Position numbers and translations under genes: made by a program
Part shown: piece by piece, positions 41,744 to 49,913 of the stretch
How positions within the stretch are numbered: the first letter of the stretch is position 1
Layout of the letters: the number at the start of each line of letters is the position of its first letter
Notes under the pieces: model-generated
Told to the model about the DNA's origin: nothing
Database searches by the model: none
Seen by the model: only the letters and a program-made list of their open reading frames with translations
Assembly (NCBI RefSeq): GCF_002013915.1
Contig: NZ_MBTF01000009.1
Span: 1-64,000 of the forward strand
Direction of reading: 5' to 3'
Length of the DNA stretch: 64,000 nt
DNA from: Mucilaginibacter pedocola
GTDB taxonomy: Bacteria; Bacteroidota; Bacteroidia; Sphingobacteriales; Sphingobacteriaceae

Positions 41744-43348
41744 TTAAAACTTAAATACTAACTCTTTCAAGGGCGGTACTTCATACTTGTCCTTAATGTC
41801 GATAAGCTGCACTACTATACCCTTGGTGTAGGCGTTGTGGCGGTAATTCTGGATGATCTCCAGCACATCGGTATCAATAAACCGCGAGTTGGAGCCATCA
41901 ATAATTACATCGCTGCCTTTAGGCAGGTTAGTAAGTGTTACCTGTATAGCCGCCTTGTTCAGGAACGATACTTCTTCGGCAAGCTTCAGGGTAATGGTTT
42001 TCTTATCGCCTTTGGTAGTTATCTGGTAAAAGTATGGGTTGCGCATGTTGGTACGCAGTATATAAAATATACCCACCAGCATGCCTATGCCTACACCAAT
42101 AAGCAAATCAGTAAATACCACGGCCACAATTGTTACCACGAAGGGGATGAATTGATCGAGCCCTTTGTGCCACATGTGTTTAAAGAGGCTTATCCGCGCC
42201 AGTTTATAGCCCGTCAGGAGCAGGATGGCAGCGAGACAAGAAAGGGGGATCATGTTAATTAATGACGGGATGAACAGCAACGATAGCAGCAGCATCAGCC
42301 CGTGCGTAATGGCACTCACTTTTGTGCGGGCGCCTGCATTTACGTTAGCCGACGAGCGCACGATAACGGCCGTCATGGGTAAACCACCAAGCAAACCGCT
42401 CACTAAATTGCCAGCCCCCTGAGCAAGTAGCTCGCGGTTCGTCGGTGATATTCTTTTAATAGGGTCAATTTTGTCAACCGCTTCCAAACTCAGCAGCGTT
42501 TCTAAACTCGCTACAATGGCTATAGTAAAGGCTGTAACCCAAACTTCTTTATGTGTAATGGCGGCAAAATTGGGGCTTTTAAATAGCCCGAAAAACTCGG
42601 AACTACTGTTTACCAATGGTATGCTCACCAGTTGTTTCTGTTGTAATGCAAAGCCCGTGCCCGAGAATGCCAAACCCAGTATAACGCCTGCAATTACCAC
42701 TAACAGCGGCGCAGGCACCAGGGCTACTTTTTTAATTTTTGGCCAATAAATCATAATAGCCAACGATACCAGCGCAATAATTACCGCACCGTAATTTATC
42801 TTCCGCATGGCGCTCATAATAGCACTGAAGGTGTTGTTGCCGTCGGCCGGCTCGTCAAAACCTTCATCGCCCTCGTAGTCGGCATCATAGCCAACAGCGT
42901 GCGGAAGCTGCTTCATAATAAGGATGATACCTATTGCGGCAAGCATCCCCTCAATAACCGGCGATGGGAAATAGTTAGCAATGGTACCCGCCTTTATAAG
43001 GCCCAATAGCATTTGCAACACACCGGCTATTACTACGGCAAGTATAAAGTTTTCGTACCCGCCTGTTTTGTTAATAGAGTTGAGTACAATAACGGTTAAG
43101 CCCGCAGCAGGCCCGGCAACACTTAGTTGCGAACCGCTTAAAGTACCTACTACTATACCGCCAACTATACCGGTTAATAACCCGGCAAACAGCGGCGCGC
43201 CCGATGCCAGCGCAATGCCCAAACACAGCGGAAGTGCTACCAAAAACACAACCAAACTGGCGGGCAAATCTTTCTTTAAATTTTTAGAAAGGAAATATTT
43301 TTTCAGGTTAAGCCCGCCATCAGCAGTGCTTACTTGATCGATTTGCAT
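41744..43348 (-). CDS. SulP family anion transporter with STAS domain
   Basis: The 534-residue protein starts with a membrane domain of about 12-14 helices and the SulP signature near the N-terminus (LVVFLVALPLCLGIALASGAPLFAGL). The anion-site region is GTLSGSQLSVAGPAAGLTVIV. A C-terminal STAS domain follows (residues 440-534, ending IIDGSNSRFIDTDVLEIIQNY and onwards). SulP proteins carry sulfate, bicarbonate or other anions. Operon linkage to carbonic anhydrase favours bicarbonate, but this is inference. Confidence 0.92.
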   Translation of the reverse strand: MQIDQVSTADGGLNLKKYFLSKNLKKDLPASLVVFLVALPLCLGIALASGAPLFAGLLTGIVGGIVVGTLSGSQLSVAGPAAGLTVIVLNSINKTGGYENFILAVVIAGVLQMLLGLIKAGTIANYFPSPVIEGMLAAIGIILIMKQLPHAVGYDADYEGDEGFDEPADGNNTFSAIMSAMRKINYGAVIIALVSLAIMIYWPKIKKVALVPAPLLVVIAGVILGLAFSGTGFALQQKQLVSIPLVNSSSEFFGLFKSPNFAAITHKEVWVTAFTIAIVASLETLLSLEAVDKIDPIKRISPTNRELLAQGAGNLVSGLLGGLPMTAVIVRSSANVNAGARTKVSAITHGLMLLLSLLFIPSLINMIPLSCLAAILLLTGYKLARISLFKHMWHKGLDQFIPFVVTIVAVVFTDLLIGVGIGMLVGIFYILRTNMRNPYFYQITTKGDKKTITLKLAEEVSFLNKAAIQVTLTNLPKGSDVIIDGSNSRFIDTDVLEIIQNYRHNAYTKGIVVQLIDIKDKYEVPPLKELVFKF

Positions 43349-43491
43349 AATAAATTAATTAAAAGGGTGTGGGGACTTCAGCCAATGAAAAGCCGCGAAA
43401 CGAACGCAGGCAAAACATGCTGTTTCAACCGCATACAATTATTATATACGGCAGGTTGCCCGGCTTGCTCGCACAAACCGGCAAAGTAGAA

Positions 43492-43824
43492 TTATGCGTT
43501 GGGTGGAGGGGTGGGTACTACCGGGTGGTAAATTTCGGCGTACAGGGCGTGCTCCTGGTTATGCAGCACGTTAGTTTCGGCAACAAAGGTACGGTAAACA
43601 GTAAAATGCAGTTCGGTTTCATCAAAAACCTTTTTCTCTTTAAAGGCATCCTTTTCAGGATCCTCTTTCTCGGTTTTCGATTCGTGTTCCAGCTGCATGA
43701 TCACCGCATTAACGGCCTTATTGTCGAGGCATAAAAACGCAGGGGCAATACTCATAGCCATTTTTGCAACAAAAATGCTGATGAACAATACCACTACAGG
43801 AAGTTTAAGATTCCTCTTTTTCAT
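43492..43824 (-). CDS. Small exported protein of unknown function
   Basis: The 110-residue protein has a basic start and a hydrophobic leader ([19 protein letters not shown]). A charged middle ([19 protein letters not shown]) and a proline-rich end (HPVVPTPPP) follow. It would be exported or anchored. It lies upstream of the SulP gene on the same strand with a 143-bp gap in which I see no feature. I do not recognise a family. The start at 43824 is preferred over a longer frame that reaches toward the divergent carboxylase gene. Confidence 0.65.
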   Translation of the reverse strand: MKKRNLKLPVVVLFISIFVAKMAMSIAPAFLCLDNKAVNAVIMQLEHESKTEKEDPEKDAFKEKKVFDETELHFTVYRTFVAETNVLHNQEHALYAEIYHPVVPTPPPNA

Positions 43825-43922
43825 GCTCAGCAAATATAACAAAAACTTCAAATGCAAAAATAGCTGAAACATTTTCTTTGGATTTAATTGCTAATTTTAG
43901 CGCCATACCTAACAGGCTAATA

Positions 43923-45464
43923 GTGGACAAAAAGTTAGAATTACTACAGCAAAAGCGCCAACTGGCGCTTGAAGGGGGCGGCCGCACCCGTATAGAAGCA
44001 CAACACAAAAAAGGCAAACTCACAGCACGCGAGCGCCTCCATTTTCTGCTTGATGAAGGCAGTTTTCAGGAGATAGGCATGCTGGTGGCCCACCGCTCTA
44101 CCGATTTCGGAATGGAGAAAGAAAAATACCCCGGCGATGGCGTGGTTACCGGTTATGGCACTATAGCCGGGCGCACCGTGTACGTTTTCTCGCAGGATTT
44201 TACGGTTTTCGGTGGCTCGCTTTCCGAAACACATGCCGAAAAGATATGCAAGATAATGGAGATGGCCCTCAAGAACGGCGCCCCCGTTATCGGGCTTAAC
44301 GATTCGGGCGGTGCGCGTATACAGGAGGGTGTAGTATCGCTGGGCGGCTATGCCGATATATTTTACCGCAACACCATGGCCAGCGGCGTAGTACCGCAAC
44401 TATCGGCCATTATGGGGCCTTGCGCCGGCGGTGCCGTATACTCGCCTGCCATCACCGATTTTATACTGATGGTGGAGCACACCAGCTATATGTTTGTAAC
44501 CGGCCCCAACGTTGTAAAAACCGTTACGCATGAAGTGGTAAGCTCGGAAGAACTGGGCGGCGCGCATACTCACGCCACTAAAAGCGGCGTTACGCATTTT
44601 GCCTGCGCCAACGAGATAGATGCCCTGCAGCATGTAAAAAAGCTATTGAGCTACATGCCCCAAAACTGCGAAGAACGCGCCCCTTCCCTGCCCTACCAAC
44701 CGGGGGATGAAAGCCGCCCTGCACTAACCGATATTATGCCCGAAAATGCTTCGCAACCTTATGATATACGCGAGGTGATAGAAGAAGTGATAGATGCAGG
44801 CAGCTTTTTAGAAGTGCATAAAGATTTTGCCGAAAACATTGTGGTGGGCTTTGCGCGCCTTGCCGGTCGCAGCATTGGCGTAGTGGCTAATCAGCCTGCA
44901 TTTTTAGCAGGCGTACTGGATAATCATTCCTCCGTAAAAGGTGCCCGCTTCGTTCGTTTTTGCGATAGCTTTAATATCCCCTTACTTGTATTTGAGGACG
45001 TTCCCGGCTTTTTACCGGGTACCGACCAGGAGTGGAACGCTATTATTACCAACGGGGCAAAACTGCTTTACGCCTTTTGCGAAGCAACTGTACCGCGCAT
45101 TACCGTAATTACCCGTAAAGCTTACGGTGGAGCATACGATGTAATGAACTCCAAACACATAGGTGCCGACATGAACTACGCCTGGCCATCTGCCGAGATA
45201 GCCGTAATGGGTGCCAAAGGCGCTGCCGAGATCATCTTTAAACGCGAAATTACCCAAGCCGATGACCCGGAAGCCAAATGGCGCGAAAAAGAGCAGCAAT
45301 ACGCCGACATATTCGCTAACCCTTACCGCGCCGCCGAGCGTGGTTTTATTGATGAAGTGATAGAGCCATCAGAAACCCGCACCAAACTTATCCACGCCTT
45401 TAAAATGCTGGAAAATAAAGTAGTGAATAACCCTCGGAAGAAGCATGGGAATATTCCGTTGTAG
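43923..45464 (+). CDS. Acyl-CoA carboxylase beta subunit (carboxyltransferase, propionyl-CoA type)
   Basis: The 513-residue protein has two crotonase-like carboxyltransferase lobes. The N-lobe shows [38 protein letters not shown] and [13 protein letters not shown]. The C-lobe shows [36 protein letters not shown] and the C-terminal [11 protein letters not shown]. It transfers CO2 from biotin to propionyl- or methylcrotonyl-CoA. The GTG at 43923 gives the usual [12 protein letters not shown] start. The biotin-carboxylase partner is not in this window. Confidence 0.92.
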   Translation: MDKKLELLQQKRQLALEGGGRTRIEAQHKKGKLTARERLHFLLDEGSFQEIGMLVAHRSTDFGMEKEKYPGDGVVTGYGTIAGRTVYVFSQDFTVFGGSLSETHAEKICKIMEMALKNGAPVIGLNDSGGARIQEGVVSLGGYADIFYRNTMASGVVPQLSAIMGPCAGGAVYSPAITDFILMVEHTSYMFVTGPNVVKTVTHEVVSSEELGGAHTHATKSGVTHFACANEIDALQHVKKLLSYMPQNCEERAPSLPYQPGDESRPALTDIMPENASQPYDIREVIEEVIDAGSFLEVHKDFAENIVVGFARLAGRSIGVVANQPAFLAGVLDNHSSVKGARFVRFCDSFNIPLLVFEDVPGFLPGTDQEWNAIITNGAKLLYAFCEATVPRITVITRKAYGGAYDVMNSKHIGADMNYAWPSAEIAVMGAKGAAEIIFKREITQADDPEAKWREKEQQYADIFANPYRAAERGFIDEVIEPSETRTKLIHAFKMLENKVVNNPRKKHGNIPL

Positions 45465-45469
45465 AACAC

Positions 45470-45687
45470 AAAAAGAGCAGAGGGCAAGTGCAATCCCCTC
45501 CCCCGGGAGGGTGTAGGGAGGGGTTGATACTGACTTTAAATGACGAATACAAAAAAGCAGAGGGCAAGCGCGATTCCCTCCCTTGAGAGGGTGTAGGAAG
45601 GGGTTGATACTGACTGTAAATGACGAATGTAAAAAGAGGCGGCGGCAAGCGCGATTCCCTCCCCTGGGAGGGTGTAGGGAGGGGTTA
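45470..45687 (+). repeat. Three tandem copies of an about 80-bp unit
   Basis: Copies start at 45470, 45551 and 45631 with AAAAAG and a GGCAAG block. Each contains CCCTCCC..GGGAGGGTG (or GAGAGGGTG) and then TAGGGAGGGGTT or TAGGAAGGGGTT. Copies one and two continue as GATACTGACT, TAAATGACGAAT; the third breaks off into the DUF559 gene. Period 80-81 bases. Confidence 0.85.
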
Positions 45688-46200
45688 CAGTGTTTTTTAA
45701 TAAAGAAATGATCAAGATCATCCCATATAATTCCAACCTGAAGCCATTAGCAAGAAAGCTCCGTAAAAACATGACCTTCGGCGAGATATTGCTCTGGAAC
45801 GAATTAAAAGAAGATAAACTTTGGGGACTGGACTTCGACCGACAGTGCTGCATTGATAACTACATTGTAGATTTTTATTGCAAAGAGTTAATGCTGGCGA
45901 TAGAGATAGATGGCATGTCACACCACGGGGAGGAAGCTTTTGAAAAAGACGAAGTACGACAACGAAAGTTAGAAAGCTTTGGGATAACGTTTATTAGGTT
46001 TACTGAAGCAGAAGTGAAATACGATTTGCAAAATGTTATACGTAGTATTGAAGGAGCTGTGGTTGAGGTCATACGAAAGAATCCGGGCATCAAATTACCG
46101 AAAACTTCCCTGTAGAACTTATGCATGGTGGTTAGTTCTTGTGGCTAAACCCCTCCCTGCACCCTCCCAAGGGAGGGAATCGCACGGGCCGCCGCTTTTG
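45631..46200 (+). mobile_element. DUF559 nuclease cassette with about 55-bp terminal inverted repeats
   Basis: The left arm at 45631-45687 and the right arm at 46146-46200 are near-perfect reverse complements, each containing GCGATTCCCTCCC followed by TGGGAGGGTG and AGGGAGGGGTT (or the complement). Only the DUF559 gene lies between. Arms of the same plan without a gene are at 14281-14373 and 33975-34090. Element status is inferred from this architecture. No target duplication was identified. Confidence 0.6.
45708..46115 (+). CDS. DUF559 endonuclease-domain protein (Vsr-like)
   Basis: The 135-residue protein has the PD-(D/E)xK fold of the Vsr/MTES-type family. KLRKNMTFGEILLWNELK near residue 20 is the family N-terminal helix. 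FDRQCCIDNYIVDFYCKE carries Asp55 and LMLAIEIDGMSHH carries Glu66 and Asp68, the expected metal-binding set. Family members are small nicking or repair-like nucleases of unknown role that occur as scattered single genes. Start at ATG 45708, 18 bases after an upstream GTG. The gene is bracketed by inverted repeat arms. Confidence 0.9.
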   Translation: MIKIIPYNSNLKPLARKLRKNMTFGEILLWNELKEDKLWGLDFDRQCCIDNYIVDFYCKELMLAIEIDGMSHHGEEAFEKDEVRQRKLESFGITFIRFTEAEVKYDLQNVIRSIEGAVVEVIRKNPGIKLPKTSL

Positions 46201-46242
46201 CACATCATTATAGATCCTCGTACCTGAAATCATGAACACGTT

Positions 46243-47073
46243 ATGACATCAATCCAACACCAAAAAGCCCTTACCTTTAAAGCCCTGCATCAGCGCAGCG
46301 GCATATTTGCTATACCCAACCCGTGGGATGCAGGCTCGGCGCGCATGCTGGCGAGCTTAGGTTTTGAGGCCTTGGCCACTACCAGTGCGGGGCTTGCTTA
46401 TTCCTTAGCCAAACCGGATGGAGAGGGCGTTGTTACTCTAACAGAAGCTTTGGCAAACAGCGAAGCCATTAGCGCCGCGGTGCCCCTGCCCGTAGCTGCC
46501 GATCTGGAGAACGGCTACAGCGATACGCCCGAAGGCTGCGCTGCAGCTATCCTGCTTGCTGCAAACTCGGGTGTTGTGGGTGGCTCCATTGAAGATGCCA
46601 CCGGTAAAGCCGATTCGCCCATATATCCGTTCGAGTTAGCGGTGGAACGCATTAAAGCCGCGGTTGAAGCTGCGCGAAGTTTAGATTTCCCTTTTATGCT
46701 TACTGCACGCGCCGAAAACCTCATCCATGGCGTTATCGACCTGAAAGATACCATCAAACGGCTCGAAGCTTACGCCGAAGCCGGGGCAGACGTGCTATTT
46801 GCACCCGGATTAAAAACAGCGGAAGAGATTGCCTTAGTGGTAAAAGCCGTGGCACCCAAACCGGTTAATGTAGTGATGGGTTTATCGGGGACAAGTTTTT
46901 CGTTAAGCCAACTGGAAGACCTGGGCGTGAAACGAGTGAGTTTGGGTTCATCATTAGCGCGAGCCGCTTACGGTGCTTTTATAAATGCCGCCACCGAAAT
47001 AAAAGATAAAGGCACTTTCGATTTTGCTAACGGGATAATCCCTTACGGGGAGGTAAACAAACTATTAAGATAA
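46243..47073 (+). CDS. Isocitrate lyase/PEP mutase family protein
   Basis: The 276-residue TIM-barrel protein resembles carboxyphosphonoenolpyruvate phosphonomutase and methylisocitrate lyase relatives. IPNPWDAGSARMLASLGFEALATTSAG is the N-terminal signature. VAADLENGYSDTPEG supplies the metal-binding acidic residues, GSIEDATGKA follows, and TARAENLIHGVIDLKDTI comes next. It lacks the KKCGH-type motif of true isocitrate lyases. The substrate (an alpha-keto acid C-C or C-P bond) is not resolved. It begins 43 bp after the DUF559 cassette's right arm. Confidence 0.88.
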   Translation: MTSIQHQKALTFKALHQRSGIFAIPNPWDAGSARMLASLGFEALATTSAGLAYSLAKPDGEGVVTLTEALANSEAISAAVPLPVAADLENGYSDTPEGCAAAILLAANSGVVGGSIEDATGKADSPIYPFELAVERIKAAVEAARSLDFPFMLTARAENLIHGVIDLKDTIKRLEAYAEAGADVLFAPGLKTAEEIALVVKAVAPKPVNVVMGLSGTSFSLSQLEDLGVKRVSLGSSLARAAYGAFINAATEIKDKGTFDFANGIIPYGEVNKLLR

Positions 47074-47112
47074 CCCCGGGTTGTTGATCAGGATCCATTC
47101 AAAAGAAAAGCT

Positions 47113-47559
47113 ATGCTTACCAATACATTAAGAAAACTCTTCCGCCGCGACCTTGGCAAACTGAAACAAGAACTGGAATTATACAGCAACGAGGCAAACA
47201 TCTGGCTTATAGACAAGAATATCCTTAACTCTGCCGGTAACCTTTCATTGCATTTAATAGGAAACCTTAACACGTACATCGGTGCCGAATTTGGCAAAAC
47301 CGGCTACATACGCAACCGCCCCGAAGAGTTTTCTTTGAAGAATGTCCCGAGGCAGGAAATACTGGATAATATCGATAGCACCATTGAGATAGTTGATGCT
47401 GCATTAAGCATACTCACCGAAGACCAACTGGCTTCAGATTACCCGCAGGTAATAAACGATGAAACTATAACCACCGAATACTTCCTCACCCACCTGGCCA
47501 TGCACCTTAGCTACCATTTAGGGCAGGTAAATTATCATAGGCGGTTGTTGGATAGTTAG
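47113..47559 (+). CDS. DinB-like protein
   Basis: This 148-residue four-helix DinB/YfiT-like protein shows a metal-binding His pattern, with SAGNLSLHLIGNLNTYIG near residue 45 and FLTHLAMHLSYHLGQVNYHRRLL at the C-terminus. The family includes thiol-dependent transferases and stress-induced proteins. Its activity here is unknown. It starts 39 bp after the PEP-mutase-like gene and may be co-transcribed. Confidence 0.85.
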   Translation: MLTNTLRKLFRRDLGKLKQELELYSNEANIWLIDKNILNSAGNLSLHLIGNLNTYIGAEFGKTGYIRNRPEEFSLKNVPRQEILDNIDSTIEIVDAALSILTEDQLASDYPQVINDETITTEYFLTHLAMHLSYHLGQVNYHRRLLDS

Positions 47560-47623
47560 ATATCTGTAGTCGGGTAACCGGAAATCAACGGCAATGAAGT
47601 GCGAGCAAGGTTGTCAGTACACC

Positions 47624-47664
47624 ACCTTCATTGCAGTCGATCTTTAGTCGACGGCGATGAAGGT
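47624..47664. repeat. Hairpin between convergent genes
   Basis: ACCTTCATTGCAGTCGA and TCGACGGCGATGAAGGT form a 17-base stem with two mismatches and a seven-base loop. It lies between the convergent DinB-like and CstB-like genes and may terminate transcription from both. Confidence 0.6.
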
Positions 47665-47706
47665 TCTGCTGCCATGAACCATCTTCTATAAACCATGAAC
47701 TCCCGG

Positions 47707-49038
47707 CTAAAACTCCTTCACCGCGTCGCTCAAATCATAAACCGGTACTGCTTTTATCTTAGCAGCAATAATACCGGCGGCAGCAGCCGAACGGTAACCG
47801 GCTGCGCAATGCACCACAATGGGTTTATCCGTCGGGATCTCCCCTACTCGCTCGCGCAGTTCGGGCAACGGAATGGTTAAGGCCTCAGTGAATATTTTAC
47901 CGGCATTTATCTCAGCCCAGTTGCGGGCATCTATAATGGTGTAATCAGCAGTGCGGCTTTTAAATTCTTCTACGTTAATAGCCGGCGACTTTACGGTCGC
48001 GCTTTCAGGAGTATGCAGCGCTGCTTTAATGTTTTTCTCGTAACCTATTTTGGCAGCTTTGCGAATCATTACATCTAACGCATCATCTGTATCGGCAATT
48101 AAATAAAACGCCTCGTCGGGGCCAACAACAGAGCCTAACCAGGTCTCGAATTTCTCGCCGTCCTGCAAGTTAATGCTGTTTTTAACATGCCCTTTGCGGT
48201 ATTTATCGCTTGGGCGGGTATCAATTACCAATATGCCTTTTTCTAATTCGATATCGTTAGCTGCTCTCGGCACGCTGTTAATACTTTCGGCAAAGCCGGG
48301 AGCGCCTGTTTTGTTCAGCTCTACATCGTAGCCGAAGTATTTGGGCATGAAGGGCTGGTCGGCAAGCAGGGTTTGTACGAATTTCAGTTCGTCCATAAGT
48401 TGCAGGGCGTAGTTATCGCGCAGTTCTTTACCAATGGTAGTTTGCAGATCGGGGCTCATGCTTTTGCCGCAAAGCGAACCGGGGCCATGGGCTGGGTAAA
48501 CCGTAACATCGGCGGGCAGCACCATCAGTTTTTCGCGGGTGCTGCGGTACATAGCATGGGCAAGTTCTTCTTTTTTTGCGGTGATGTTACCCGCTGTTTC
48601 GCGCAGGTCGGGGCGGCCAACATCGCCGGCAAAAAGAGTGTCGCCGGTAAATATGGCGCGGTCCTTACCTTTTTCATCTTCCAGCAAAATGCAGATAGAA
48701 TCGGGCGAATGACCGGGCGTATTAATAGCTTTCAGTTTTACATCGTCCAGTTGTATCACGTCACCATCGTCGAAGGTTTCGTGCGGGAAGGTACCGCCCG
48801 CCAGTTTGCTGGCGTATATCACTGCGCCGGTAGTTTGGTGTATCTCCAGGTGCGAGCTTACAAAATCGGCATGCGGATGGGTTTCTATCACGCCCAAAAT
48901 ATCGGCGCTGTGTATTTTGGCAAAATCGTAATAAGGCTGCGGATCGCGGGCAGGGTCTATCACCACCATACGCCCGTTACGCACAATGGCATAAGAAGCA
49001 TGGGCCAAACCCTTATCATAAAACTGGTTAACTATCAT
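47707..49038 (-). CDS. CstB-like persulfide dioxygenase-rhodanese fusion
   Basis: The 443-residue protein has three domains. Residues 1-250 form a metallo-beta-lactamase fold of the ETHE1 type: VIETHPHADFVSSH, NTPGHSPDSICIL and VYPAHGPGS supply the metal ligands. Residues 260-345 form a rhodanese domain without a Cys in the active loop (FYLIADTDDALD). Residues 350-443 form an active rhodanese with a Cys in VVHCAAGYRS near residue 411. The architecture and length match S. aureus CstB, which oxidises persulfides to thiosulfate. A -7 box TATCTTTG lies on the minus strand at 49054-49061. Confidence 0.92.
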   Translation of the reverse strand: MIVNQFYDKGLAHASYAIVRNGRMVVIDPARDPQPYYDFAKIHSADILGVIETHPHADFVSSHLEIHQTTGAVIYASKLAGGTFPHETFDDGDVIQLDDVKLKAINTPGHSPDSICILLEDEKGKDRAIFTGDTLFAGDVGRPDLRETAGNITAKKEELAHAMYRSTREKLMVLPADVTVYPAHGPGSLCGKSMSPDLQTTIGKELRDNYALQLMDELKFVQTLLADQPFMPKYFGYDVELNKTGAPGFAESINSVPRAANDIELEKGILVIDTRPSDKYRKGHVKNSINLQDGEKFETWLGSVVGPDEAFYLIADTDDALDVMIRKAAKIGYEKNIKAALHTPESATVKSPAINVEEFKSRTADYTIIDARNWAEINAGKIFTEALTIPLPELRERVGEIPTDKPIVVHCAAGYRSAAAAGIIAAKIKAVPVYDLSDAVKEF

Positions 49039-49170
49039 AGTAAATAATGGGCGCAAAGATAGCGTTTCGGCGGGAATGGTTGTTGTGGGGAATGTTGGGC
49101 GGGGGTAAAAAGAAATGAGAAAGAAAGGTGCAATATTTTATATCTTTCTGCCATTATTCAGAATTGATAA

Positions 49171-49644
49171 ATGGCCGCCGCACCTACCTTACGCACTCAA
49201 CGGATCTGGTATTACATGATACCGCAGATATTGCTGTTAGTTACATTATTCTACTTATTTGATACCGAAGATGAAATTGCCGGGATTATCTGGGCCATTT
49301 TAGTTTACTATATCATTATTTACGCCGTTCGAACTTTAGTGGCCAAAGCGCACCGAAAAGCTATAAACGATCTTAGGAAAGGAAATTACGAAGCAGCAAT
49401 TGGAGGCTTTAAAAAAAGCGTAGCATTTTTCACGAAAAATGCCTGGGTGGATAAGTATAGGTTTATAACTCTTCTCAGCGCATCTAAGCTGACCTACCGC
49501 GAAATGGGTTTATGTAATATTGGGTTTTGCCTAACTCAAACCAATAGAGGCTCTGAAGCAAAAGATGTGTATAGAGATGTATTGCACCAATACCCGGAAA
49601 ACGAAATAGCTATCACTGCACTGAGAATGTTAGAATCCGTATAA
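49171..49644 (+). CDS. Membrane protein with TPR-like C-terminal part
   Basis: The 157-residue protein has two N-terminal membrane helices (IPQILLLVTLFYLF, IIWAILVYYIIIYAV). A soluble helical part follows with tetratricopeptide-like repeats (AINDLRKGNYEAAIGGFKKS and MGLCNIGFCLTQTNRGSEAKDVYRDVLHQYP). It would sit in the inner membrane with the repeats in the cytoplasm. Family not recognised. The 269-bp gap after it contains no supported gene. Confidence 0.7.
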   Translation: MAAAPTLRTQRIWYYMIPQILLLVTLFYLFDTEDEIAGIIWAILVYYIIIYAVRTLVAKAHRKAINDLRKGNYEAAIGGFKKSVAFFTKNAWVDKYRFITLLSASKLTYREMGLCNIGFCLTQTNRGSEAKDVYRDVLHQYPENEIAITALRMLESV

Positions 49645-49899
49645 CTGTAAAAGACAACTTTAGGATAGTAGCCCTACCTGTTAAACCACCTCAACACAAT
49701 CGCTACCCGCGATAATTTTAGCATAGCTGCCCACAAACGGTTTACCTGTATAGTTTTCATACCTCTGTGCTGTTGATATACTTTATAAACTTAGCCAGTT
49801 GCACATTATTGTAAATGAGCGTTATAAATACTCATTCTTAATAGTGATACCCCGCGTGGAGCATTCTGTATTAAGGCTTAACAATTTGGCGCAAATAGT

Positions 49900-49907
49900 T
49901 ATTTTTG
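49900..49907 (+). promoter_or_regulatory. -7 box of valS
   Basis: TATTTTTG is an exact TAnnTTTG match with six bases between it and the ATG, placing the start of transcription within a few bases of the start codon. The -33 element is unclear. Confidence 0.45.
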
Positions 49908-49913
49908 CGGGCT

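Noticed and set aside
45470..45687. CRISPR-like array (three regularly spaced repeats)
   Set aside because: There are only three units of 80 bp with similar spacers, no cas genes, and the repeat is an arm of an inverted-repeat element also present elsewhere.
48373..49047. 224-codon open frame on the plus strand
   Set aside because: It is antisense to the CstB-like gene, whose metal ligands and domain order are convincing.
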